Both the position numbers and the translations under genes were made by a program. From Kiritimatiellia bacterium (GTDB taxonomy: Bacteria; Verrucomicrobiota; Kiritimatiellia; CAIQIC01; Lenti-01): 9,948 bases of DNA. This document shows positions 1-5,865 of this stretch, one piece after another. The DNA lies in contig JAHDSS010000368.1 in NCBI GenBank assembly GCA_018432565.1, positions 1-9,948 on the forward strand, read 5' to 3'. Within the stretch, counting starts at the first letter, position 1. The number at the start of each line of letters is the position of its first letter. Under the pieces are notes generated by a model. That model worked only from the letters and a program-made list of their open reading frames with translations. It searched no databases and was not told where the DNA came from.

Positions 1-1256
1 AGTTCGCCGGCGGTGACGCGGGGAAAACGCGGATCCTGGGTGGAAGCGGCGACGGCCATCTCCATGACGGTTTCCCAGACGGGACGGTCGGCTTCGAAAT
101 GGCCGATGCAGCCGCGCAGGCGTCCGTGCTGATGAAGGGTGACAAACGCTCCGCGCTTGCGCTCCAGGGCGGACACGGTGCAGTCGTAGGCCGGGGGTTT
201 TCCTGTGCGGGCGACGGACTCTACGGTCTGCCGGGCCAGGCGCAGCAGCTCTTGGCGTTCTTCGGGCGAGAATTCGGCATCGGGGTTCATGGGGGGCTCC
301 TGGGTTGAGGGGGGGGAATCCGGCGGGGGGCTGCCGGAAAAGGCGATGGCGGCATAGCCGACCACCCGGGTTTGATCGCCGGAGGCGTCGCCGGAGTTGG
401 CATAGTGAAGCAGGGCGCCGGAAGAAGCGCCGAACCGGCGGGCACAGGTCATGGCGGCGAGCACGGCGCCTTCGCTGCAGAGAAACGTGGAGGTGTTGCG
501 GGGGGGGCGCTTCTCCATGGAGCGGAGGGTGCGGACCAGTTGATCCGGGTCGGCGGTGAGGATGGCGGCGACGGTCTGGGCATCGGCGGAGCAGGCGTCG
601 GCATAGGCCGGATAGTGGGAGAGGTCTGTGCTGGCAATCACGAGGGTATCGGGGCCGGCGGCATCGGCGATGGCGTCGCCGACGGCCCGGGCGGTTGCGG
701 GGTCGGGAGTGCCCAGCATGACGGGGACCAGGTGGAACTCGCCGAGGGCGCGCTGCAGGAAGGGGAGCTGGACTTCCAGCACGTGATCGTCGAGATGCGG
801 GGCGGGTTGGGCGGTGAAGGGCGGTCCGGAGTCCAGCAGGCGGCGGGTCAGGTCGGCATCCACGGGAATATCGCCGAGCGGGGTGCGGAAGGCGCCGGCG
901 GGCCAGAGGGCGGCGGCGGGAAAACTGGCGCGGTGGCTGCTGCCGAGCAGGACAACGGTGGGATGGCGGCGGCCGGCGACCGGACGGTAGGCATGGGCCG
1001 CGACGGCCCCGGAGTACACATAGCCGGCATGCGGAACGATCAGCACCCGGGCCGGCGGGGCGGCGATTGCGGGGGGCGGAACGGCGGCGAGAAGGGCGTC
1101 CACTTCACCGGCGAGTTGGTCGGGATCGGCGGGATAAAACGAGCCGGCAAAAGCGGGGGGGCGGACGGCGCCGGAGTCGGCGGGCGCGGGGCGGCAGGAG
1201 AGGCCCCAGGCGGCCGCGAGCAGAAGTCCGGCCGACGTCAGGCGGAGGGCACTCAT
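1..1256 (-). CDS. Memo-AMMECR1 fusion protein (AmmeMemoRadiSam system proteins B and A in one ORF), 3' end beyond the window
   Basis: Reading the minus strand from ATG at 1256, the frame stays open for 418 codons to the left edge. The N-terminal part is a Memo domain (about residues 33-310) with PHAGY at 75-79, LLGSSH ending at His108, EVQLPF, STDLSHY at 209-215 and Cys260. His76, His108 and Cys260 match the His/His/Cys metal site of human MEMO1. A Pro-rich linker around residues 305-325 leads in the same frame into an AMMECR1 domain with its signature LRGCIG at 380-385. An internal Met at 290 could look like a separate gene start, but no stop separates the domains. Residues 1-21 look like a signal peptide; WGLSC fits the loose lipoprotein pattern, with Cys21. 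The start overlaps the radical SAM stop (ATGA), with GGGGA upstream. The family is linked to radical SAM enzymes, but its reaction is not known. Domain identity is secure; export is inferred. Confidence 0.92.
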   Translation of the reverse strand, partial: MSALRLTSAGLLLAAAWGLSCRPAPADSGAVRPPAFAGSFYPADPDQLAGEVDALLAAVPPPAIAAPPARVLIVPHAGYVYSGAVAAHAYRPVAGRRHPTVVLLGSSHRASFPAAALWPAGAFRTPLGDIPVDADLTRRLLDSGPPFTAQPAPHLDDHVLEVQLPFLQRALGEFHLVPVMLGTPDPATARAVGDAIADAAGPDTLVIASTDLSHYPAYADACSADAQTVAAILTADPDQLVRTLRSMEKRPPRNTSTFLCSEGAVLAAMTCARRFGASSGALLHYANSGDASGDQTRVVGYAAIAFSGSPPPDSPPSTQEPPMNPDAEFSPEERQELLRLARQTVESVARTGKPPAYDCTVSALERKRGAFVTLHQHGRLRGCIGHFEADRPVWETVMEMAVAASTQDPRFPRVTAGE

Positions 1257-2422
1257 TTCCAAATCCCCGGGATGGGATCGCCGTCGGGCGCGACGCCGTC
1301 AACAAGCCGGTTGCGGATGACATGATAGCCCTTGCGTTCGATGACGATTTCGCCGCTGCGGGGCGAGCGGGTGGAGTCGCCTTCGTCGGAAGGGATGTTG
1401 CCGGTATAGACATACTGCAGGCCTTCTTCGAGGGCGATGCGGCGGGCGCGCAGAACGGTTTCGACGGGCGTGGGCGGCAGGTTGGCGAGCTTGTGCATGG
1501 GGTGGAAACGGGAGAAATGCAGCGGGACATCGGTGCCGAGGTTGTCGCGCACCCAGCGGGCCAGGGCGCGGACATCGTCTTCGCCGTCGTTCTGGCCGGT
1601 GACGAGCAGATTGACGACTTCCAGCCAGACGCCGGATTCGCGGATGATTTTCATGGCTTCGAGAACCGGATCGCGGGCGCCGCCGGTCAGGTTTTCATAG
1701 AAGACGGGATCGAAGCCCTTGAAGTCGATTTTATAAGCGTCCACATGGGGCAGCAGGGCGCGCAAGGGTTCTGGGTTGATGTAGCCGGCGCTGACCACCA
1801 GGGTTTTGAGGCCGCGGGCCTGCGCAAGCCGGGCGATATCCAGCATGTATTCGTAGAAAATGGTGGGCTCGGAGTAGGTGAACGCGATGGACTCGGCGCC
1901 GCTTTGGAGGGCGGCTTCGACGACTTCTTCCGGGGAGACGGTGCGGGTGGCGACTTCCCAGGGATAGGATTGGGAGATTTCCCAGTTTTGACAGAACAGG
2001 CAGCGGAGATTGCAGCCGGGGGTGGCGAGGGAAAAGGCGCGGCTGCCGGGGAGGACGTGATAGAAGGGTTTTTTCTCGACGGGGTCCACATGGGCGGCGG
2101 CGATCTGGCCGTAGGACAGGGAGCAGAGGGTGCCGCCGATGTTCTGTCGAACGCGGCACAGGCCAATCTGGCCGTCACCGAGGCGGCAGGCATTGGGGCA
2201 GAGGGTGCAATGAACCTCGCCGCCGGGAAGGGGGGTCCACCACAGGGCTTCGTGCCGGCTGCCGGCGGCATCGGGGGCGGACGCACCAGAGCCGGCGGAC
2301 GGTCCGGCGGCGGAGGGACAACCGCCGGAGAAGACCAGCCAGGCCGCCGTTCCGACGACGGCCGCCAGAAAGAGGCCGGCGCCGGCCTTGGCCAGCACGG
2401 GGCGAAGGGCAAACGAAGTCAT
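1253..2422 (-). CDS. AmmeMemoRadiSam system radical SAM enzyme with N-terminal membrane/signal segment
   Basis: This 389-residue protein resembles pyruvate-formate-lyase-activating-type radical SAM enzymes of the AmmeMemoRadiSam family. The [4Fe-4S]/SAM motif CX3CX2C is at Cys137, Cys141 and Cys144, within PGCNLRCLFCQNW. A preceding Cys-rich segment (Cys72, 75, 79, 89, ending GLCRVRQN) is typical of the subgroup. The C-terminus keeps the framework IVIERKGYHV and IPGIW, but the cysteines usually found around it are absent (Ser353, Ser356, Val377, Asp380). Residues 9-31 are hydrophobic and follow Arg7 and Lys11, which predicts N-in/C-out; FSGGC with Cys35 fits a loose lipobox. The next Met is at residue 193, so the hydrophobic segment cannot be trimmed by choosing a later ATG. 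AGAGGA lies 7 bases before the start. The gene overlaps both neighbours by 4 bases. Its substrate is unknown. Confidence 0.93.
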   Translation of the reverse strand: MTSFALRPVLAKAGAGLFLAAVVGTAAWLVFSGGCPSAAGPSAGSGASAPDAAGSRHEALWWTPLPGGEVHCTLCPNACRLGDGQIGLCRVRQNIGGTLCSLSYGQIAAAHVDPVEKKPFYHVLPGSRAFSLATPGCNLRCLFCQNWEISQSYPWEVATRTVSPEEVVEAALQSGAESIAFTYSEPTIFYEYMLDIARLAQARGLKTLVVSAGYINPEPLRALLPHVDAYKIDFKGFDPVFYENLTGGARDPVLEAMKIIRESGVWLEVVNLLVTGQNDGEDDVRALARWVRDNLGTDVPLHFSRFHPMHKLANLPPTPVETVLRARRIALEEGLQYVYTGNIPSDEGDSTRSPRSGEIVIERKGYHVIRNRLVDGVAPDGDPIPGIWK

Positions 2423-3054
2423 GACAAATTCCTCTCCAGCACAAGCCGTTGGAGCATGACAACACCATACCCCAGAAACAGGAGGCCGACCAGTCCGGCG
2501 GCCAGGCGCGCCGCCCAGCGGAATTCGCGGATGCGCCCCAGCATGCCGATGAACGGCAACGGCAGGAAATAGAGGCTGGTGGTGCAGAAGAACACAAAGA
2601 AATAGAGCATGCCCAATGCAGGACTTTGGAGCGTGAAAACATAGGCGGCCGACATCAGAACGGGCGGGCAGATGCGGGTGCTCAGCAGGAATCCCAGCAG
2701 GACAGGCGTGGCCGAGCGGCAGCAGCGGACGGGGGAGCAGGACGGAGGGGACGGCCGCCGGAATCCGGCGGCGTACACCGCGAGCCAGGCCGCCATCGCC
2801 ATCATGCCGGCGGTGGACAGCAGTCGCAGCGCATGACTGCCGAATCGCTGTCCGAGCCATCCGGCCAGCGCCCCGAAGACCAGATAGCCGGCCAGGCGGC
2901 CGCCCAGCATCTGAAACCAGGCGCTCCAGGTTGCGCGGAAAGTCCGTTCTTCGGCCGCAAAGACCGGCGCCAAGACGGGAAAGCATGTCATGCCGCAGAA
3001 AAGTCCCGTGGAGAGACCGGCCAGAAAGGCATCCATGATCACGGTACGCATCAC
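2419..3054 (-). CDS. Six-helix DsbD/TauE-SafE-like membrane protein (putative thiol or reductant transporter)
   Basis: This 211-residue integral membrane protein has about six hydrophobic helices, near residues 10-30, 50-70, 78-97, 118-140, 146-168 and 183-203. The first helix contains CGMTC (Cys20, Cys24) and the fourth begins at TRICPP (Cys129). This layout recalls the DsbD_2/COG2836 branch of the DsbD-CcdA/TauE superfamily, where Cys residues in helices 1 and 4 carry electrons from cytoplasmic thioredoxin to outside partners. A Cys-rich loop (Cys106, 111, 112) separates the two halves. The chosen start is GTG at 3054, with AGGA 7 bases upstream; ATG at 3051 is nearly equivalent. It is the first gene of the operon, and its stop overlaps the radical SAM start. 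A reductant-transfer role is inferred from the cysteines and neighbours. Sulfite or other anion export, as the family name suggests, is an alternative. Confidence 0.8.
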   Translation of the reverse strand: MMRTVIMDAFLAGLSTGLFCGMTCFPVLAPVFAAEERTFRATWSAWFQMLGGRLAGYLVFGALAGWLGQRFGSHALRLLSTAGMMAMAAWLAVYAAGFRRPSPPSCSPVRCCRSATPVLLGFLLSTRICPPVLMSAAYVFTLQSPALGMLYFFVFFCTTSLYFLPLPFIGMLGRIREFRWAARLAAGLVGLLFLGYGVVMLQRLVLERNLS

Positions 3055-3160
3055 GCCGACATCCTAGGGCGGCGGAGGGATGGAATCAACGTCGGAGGAA
3101 AACGGCACGGTTCAGGTAGCCAGACATGCGATCAGCATGCCGGTCCGCCGGCCGGGTTTT

Positions 3161-3200
3161 TATACATATTGCAATATGTATACATATTGCAATAACTATA
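3161..3200. repeat. Two overlapping 22-bp palindromes, probable operator
   Basis: Bases 3161-3182 form a perfect 22-bp palindrome around the core TATTGCAATA. Bases 3179-3200 repeat it as a 22-bp palindrome with two mismatched pairs. The centres are 18 bp apart and the two copies overlap by 4 bp; the 14-mer TATACATATTGCAA occurs at 3161-3174 and again at 3179-3192. Such an AT-rich tandem dyad in a GC-rich region, just upstream of an operon, is typical of a binding site for a dimeric winged-helix or TetR-like repressor. No regulator gene is adjacent, so the protein that binds here is unknown. Confidence 0.7.
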
Positions 3201-3203
3201 TAT

Positions 3204-3238
3204 CCTCCCGATGCGGGTTGCGAGGCGATCCGGGGAGG
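3204..3238 (-). terminator. Possible stem-loop terminator after the receiver/ATPase operon
   Basis: On the minus strand, 12 bases after the stop at 3250, CCTCCC (3238-3233) can pair with GGGAGG (3209-3204). The stem can be extended by a G-C and a G-U pair past one bulged base, enclosing a loop of roughly 17 bases. It is followed by ATATATAG rather than a run of T, so it is not a textbook intrinsic terminator. Its position directly after the operon is the main support. Confidence 0.33.
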
Positions 3239-3249
3239 GGAAGACCGCT

Positions 3250-3606
3250 TTATTCCCAGACATAACCGGTCTGGCCGTCGGCGGGATTGGCATCCGGGTG
3301 CAGGGCGGACTGGCCAAACTGGCGGAAGACGCGGCGGCGGGGTGCGGGCGGGGGCGTTGCCGGAGTCTGAAGGAGGGTGGACGGGTGCGCGGCGGGGACC
3401 GGAACAGAAGCCGGATTCAGGACCGTCGGCGCAGGGGAGTACGGGTTGGCGACGTGGTAGGGCTTGGCTCCGGAGGTGTCTTCAGGGCGAGACGGCAGAC
3501 GGCCGGCGTTGCGGCTGCGCCGGAACGCCATCAGCACGAAGAACAGCGCCAGCAGGGTGGCGATGATGGTGATGGGGTTGAACAGCAGTTCGGTGAATTC
3601 AGTCAT
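3250..3606 (-). CDS. Small single-span membrane protein with proline-rich tail, coupled to an ExeA-like ATPase
   Basis: This 118-residue protein is not one I recognise. It has one hydrophobic helix at about residues 9-27, after an acidic start (MTEFTE) and before a basic stretch (RRSRNAGR). The positive-inside rule therefore predicts N-out/C-in, with a cytoplasmic tail. Residues 45-90 are rich in Pro, Ala and Ser, and a basic patch (PRRRVFRQFG) leads to a C-terminus ending GYVWE. The ATG overlaps the ATPase stop (ATGA), and a good GAGGTG site lies within the ATPase tail. A longer reading to 3735 is possible but would only add sequence overlapping the ATPase. The gene context recalls GspB/ExeB, the single-span, proline-rich partner of GspA/ExeA, but the predicted orientation is opposite and no sequence homology is claimed. 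Confidence 0.78.
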   Translation of the reverse strand: MTEFTELLFNPITIIATLLALFFVLMAFRRSRNAGRLPSRPEDTSGAKPYHVANPYSPAPTVLNPASVPVPAAHPSTLLQTPATPPPAPRRRVFRQFGQSALHPDANPADGQTGYVWE

Positions 3607-4463
3607 GCGGTCACCTCTTGGGGGGCGGCAGCCGGGGCATCGGCCAGTCCGGTGTCCTGCGCCGCCTGCCGGACGATGGGCGCGGTGATCTGATGGGCCT
3701 TGGCGGCAAAGCCCAGCATGAGCGACGTGTCGCACAGCAGGTTGATCTTGCGGGGCAATCCTTCGGAGAAGCGGTGCAGGGCGTCGAGGGCGCCCTGGTC
3801 GAAGACCCAGAGATCTCCGCCAACGGCGCGCATGTGGTGCTGAATGTAGGCGGCGGTGTGTTCGCGGGAAAGGGGGGCGAGGCGGAAGACGATCTGCATG
3901 CGCTGGCTGAGGGACGGCTGGGCCTGGATGGCGGGCAGCAGGGCGGGTGAACCGGCCAGAATAATGGTAAACAGGGGCGTCTCGCTTTGGGTGCGCCGGT
4001 CGGGAATGCGCAGATTGCTGAGATAGTGGATCAGATAGAGTCCGTCGTCGCCGGCGAGGGTGTGAGCTTCGTCAATGCACAGGAGGGTGCGGGTCAGCGA
4101 GGCGTTCCCGTGCTCGGTGGCATGGCCGAAATTCATCAGGGTATCGGCCAGCGTGGCGGTGGGGCCGCCGATTTTCATGTCGGCAAGGATATGGCGGGCC
4201 ATGGGCAGTTGACCGCCGGGAATGGCATCCATGCGGATCAGGGGGAGACGGTGGCGGGATTCGATGGCGGCGGCGACGTGTTTAAGCACGGTGGATTTGC
4301 CCACGCCATAGGGGCCGGTCAGAACGCCGCCCAGCCGGCCGCTTTCGGCAAGGAACACGAACCGGGCGATGGCTTCTTCATACTGGTCCACGGAATACAG
4401 AAAGCGTGGATCCACGACGTTGAGAAAGGGGTTGCCTTTCAGGTTCCAATAGGCGGCATACAT
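3603..4463 (-). CDS. ExeA/GspA-like AAA+ ATPase
   Basis: This 286-residue P-loop ATPase belongs to the ExeA/GspA (general secretion pathway protein A) type, related to the AAA+ subunits of some transposition systems. The family N-terminus is clear: YWNLKGNPF followed by DPRFLY near residue 20. Walker A is GPYGVGKST at 50-58 and Walker B is LLCIDE at 127-132. SLSQRM near 185-189 is the likely arginine-finger region, and GLPRKINLLCD (235-245) is the sensor-2 region. It lacks the C-terminal peptidoglycan-binding domain of full-length GspA. Relatives of this size occur in exopolysaccharide and secretion loci. It starts 20 bases after the KaiC-like stop with no strong ribosome site, and its stop overlaps the small membrane protein. 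It probably remodels or energises a membrane assembly through that partner; the target is unknown. Confidence 0.9.
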   Translation of the reverse strand: MYAAYWNLKGNPFLNVVDPRFLYSVDQYEEAIARFVFLAESGRLGGVLTGPYGVGKSTVLKHVAAAIESRHRLPLIRMDAIPGGQLPMARHILADMKIGGPTATLADTLMNFGHATEHGNASLTRTLLCIDEAHTLAGDDGLYLIHYLSNLRIPDRRTQSETPLFTIILAGSPALLPAIQAQPSLSQRMQIVFRLAPLSREHTAAYIQHHMRAVGGDLWVFDQGALDALHRFSEGLPRKINLLCDTSLMLGFAAKAHQITAPIVRQAAQDTGLADAPAAAPQEVTA

Positions 4464-4483
4464 GGCTGGGCTCGGGCCGGTTC

Positions 4484-5266
4484 CTAGGGGGTGAAAGCGG
4501 AAGAAAAGCGGATGGATGTGCCGTCAGGCGTGCGCGGCGAACCGGAGGTCGAAGGCGGGGGGGCGGCCTCTTCCGGGATTTTCTTGGGAGCGCGGAGAAT
4601 GCCGGCGCCCCGGGCGATGATGAACGGAATGGGCGGGGGCAGGGCGGTTTCGCCGAGGTACTTGTTCAGCAGAAAGGTGTGTTTTCCGGAATCGTCCCGA
4701 TCGAGAGTGAACACGACGGGAATCTGCTGTTCCAGGTGGTTTTTCAGCGTATGGGCGAGCGGAGAGACGGGGCGGGGGATGGTCAGGACGGCGGTGATGC
4801 CCATGCGTTCAAGCGCCTGGACGAACGAGTAGATGTGCTGGACCAGCTTGTCTTCCTGGGGAATGGCGACCCAGGGCAGGATGGTGTCGATCACGACCCG
4901 GCTGATGCCGCCGGATTCGATGATGTCCTGGAATTCCATGAAGCTGCCGGGTGGCAGGGTGATATTCTTTTCAAATTCGGGGGTCGGCATCAGGTTGGCG
5001 TATTCCAGTAGCGTGACCTGTCCTTTCTCGAGCGCGTCGGAAAGCGGCAGGCCCATGCGGGACGCAATGATGGCGAGATCATGGGCGCGCCAGCCGGAAA
5101 GCATCAGGCCGCGTTCACCCTGGCGGGCGCTTTGCAGGAGAGCCTGCAGCGCGGCGATGGTCTTGCCGCTGCCCTGGCGGCCGATGCAGAGGGCGCTGCG
5201 CTTGCGGAAGATGCCGCCGAAACGCTCGTCGAAAAAGGGAATGCCCAGTCTGGTTTTATCAATCAT
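4484..5266 (-). CDS. KaiC/RecA-like ATPase with degenerate catalytic site
   Basis: This 260-residue single-domain RecA-fold protein resembles one KaiC domain (KaiC/RAD55 group). Walker A is GRQGSGKT at 29-36. Walker B is SRVVIDTI at 122-129, with Asp127. The opening TRLGIPFFDERFGG matches the 'G(I/V)..LD...GG' start of KaiC domains. Where KaiC has its catalytic Glu pair after the second strand (FVTFEE), this protein has LMLSGW (residues 54-59), so ATP hydrolysis may be weak or absent. The last 40 residues are Pro/Ser-rich and probably disordered. Translation starts at ATG 5266, overlapping the receiver stop by ATGA. Extending the frame to 5464 would only read through the receiver gene. Its position next to a receiver suggests it is switched by phosphorylation or feeds a signal to the ExeA-like ATPase. 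Confidence 0.85.
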   Translation of the reverse strand: MIDKTRLGIPFFDERFGGIFRKRSALCIGRQGSGKTIAALQALLQSARQGERGLMLSGWRAHDLAIIASRMGLPLSDALEKGQVTLLEYANLMPTPEFEKNITLPPGSFMEFQDIIESGGISRVVIDTILPWVAIPQEDKLVQHIYSFVQALERMGITAVLTIPRPVSPLAHTLKNHLEQQIPVVFTLDRDDSGKHTFLLNKYLGETALPPPIPFIIARGAGILRAPKKIPEEAAPPPSTSGSPRTPDGTSIRFSSAFTP

Positions 5267-5652
5267 GGGGGCGGTTCGGTTGAGCCGGGGGGCATGCCCG
5301 TGGCCTGGTGAAGAAGGCTCTTGATGAATCCCAGTTCGAAGGGTTTGGTGAGGAAGGCCATGATTTCGCCGCCTTTGGCCTTGGCGGCAAGTTCTTCCGA
5401 CGGTTCGCCGGTGATCAGGATCAGGGGCCGGCCGGCGGCTTCCTGCTTCAACTGGTCCACCCACTCATGCAAGTCCGGGCTGTCGGGCAGGAAAATATCC
5501 GCAATGATGATTTCCACAGCGGGATCGGCCATTTGGGCCCGGCCCTCGGCGCAGGTTGCGGCGGGAATGGCCCGATGGCCCAGGCGGGTGACCAGGGTGG
5601 CCAGGTATTCCCGAACGGCATTGTCATCGTCAATGATCAGAATAGTTGACAT
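5263..5652 (-). CDS. Stand-alone response-regulator receiver domain (CheY-like)
   Basis: This 129-residue protein is a complete receiver domain with no output domain. The acidic pocket DDD is at residues 8-10 and the phospho-acceptor is Asp52 in IIIADIFLPD. The switch Thr81 is in LILITGEP, and the invariant Lys103 is in LTKPF. After the domain there is only a short Pro-rich tail, so it should act by protein-protein contact rather than DNA binding. The partner kinase is not in the window. It is the first gene of the operon; the ATG at 5652 lacks a clear ribosome site, having only CCCCCGAATTTTT before it. The stop overlaps the KaiC-like start (ATGA), which makes that ATPase the obvious downstream partner. 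Confidence 0.95.
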   Translation of the reverse strand: MSTILIIDDDNAVREYLATLVTRLGHRAIPAATCAEGRAQMADPAVEIIIADIFLPDSPDLHEWVDQLKQEAAGRPLILITGEPSEELAAKAKGGEIMAFLTKPFELGFIKSLLHQATGMPPGSTEPPP

Positions 5653-5696
5653 AAAAATTCGGGGGTGCGGGTTGCATGTTTCTGTATAAGTATAGA

Positions 5697-5725
5697 AGAC
5701 TACGGCAATCAGAGGGATTTGTCAA
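5697..5725 (-). promoter_or_regulatory. Candidate sigma-70 promoter for the receiver/KaiC-like/ExeA-like operon
   Basis: On the minus strand a perfect TTGACA (5725-5720) is followed after 17 bases by TAGTCT (5702-5697). The -35 is ideal but the -10 matches only 3 of 6 bases. A better -10, TATACT (5694-5689), lies downstream at an unsuitable spacing of 25 bases. The true start point therefore cannot be fixed, but a transcript beginning around 5680-5690 would give a 5' leader of 30-40 bases. Confidence 0.35.
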
Positions 5726-5806
5726 AAGCGGATCGCATCGAGCGAGGTCTGACGCAGCGGTCCTGAGTGACGTCGGAACCGGGCGACACGGGGCTATGGA
5801 TTGGAT

Positions 5807-5835
5807 TTGGCGAATGGAGTGGATGGGGGTAGCAT
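5807..5835 (+). promoter_or_regulatory. Weak candidate promoter for the plus-strand lipoprotein
   Basis: TTGGCG (5807-5812) and TAGCAT (5830-5835) are separated by 17 bases and end 30 bases before the ATG at 5866. They match the sigma-70 consensus at 3 of 6 and 4 of 6 bases. The spacing is right but the hexamers are poor, so this is only a suggestion. Confidence 0.22.
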
Positions 5836-5865
5836 GATGGAGGGTCAAGCCAGTGGAGGCGCATC

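Larger units (their letters stand above)
3055..3249. promoter_or_regulatory. Intergenic control region upstream of the AmmeMemoRadiSam operon
   Basis: This gene-free stretch of about 195 bases separates two minus-strand operons. From right to left it holds a GC-rich stem that may end the upstream operon (3204-3238), an AT-rich island with two palindromes (3161-3200), and a leader of about 100 bases before the GTG at 3054. On the minus strand, TATAGT (3200-3195) and TATAAA (3164-3159) each match 5 of 6 bases of a -10 box. Neither has a convincing -35 partner. Both lie in or at the edge of the palindromes, so a bound repressor would cover the promoter. Confidence 0.55.
5653..5865. other. Divergent intergenic region between the receiver operon and the lipoprotein gene
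   Basis: These 213 bases contain no gene that I can support. They must carry promoters for the minus-strand receiver operon and the plus-strand lipoprotein. The half next to the receiver is AT-richer and includes the tandem GTATA steps in GTATAAGTATAG (5684-5695). No strong palindrome, riboswitch or RNA gene was seen. Confidence 0.6.

Noticed and set aside
288..290. Separate AMMECR1 gene starting at the Met codon at 290
   Set aside because: The Memo frame continues through this codon without a stop and no convincing ribosome site precedes it, so it is treated as a linker residue of a fusion.
372..2572. Long plus-strand open frames covering the Memo and radical SAM genes
   Set aside because: They are Gly/Arg/Ala-rich antisense products of GC-rich DNA with no domain or signal; the opposite strand encodes clear Memo and radical SAM motifs.
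2423..2986. Extension of the radical SAM frame upstream to 2986
   Set aside because: It overlaps the membrane-protein gene in another frame, and a strong AGAGGA site precedes the ATG at 2422, which begins a natural membrane segment.
3112..3138. Eight-codon minus-strand leader peptide in front of the membrane-protein gene
   Set aside because: Too short, with only a weak ribosome site, no run of regulatory codons and no clear attenuator; chance is sufficient.
3139..3161. GC-rich hairpin followed by five T on the plus strand, terminator-like
   Set aside because: No plus-strand gene lies upstream for it to serve, and the stem is only 5 bp. It could limit antisense transcription, but nothing else supports that.
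5267..5464. Upstream extension of the KaiC-like ATPase frame
   Set aside because: The added residues are an Arg/Pro-rich out-of-frame reading of the receiver gene; the KaiC-like domain starts right after the ATG at 5266.
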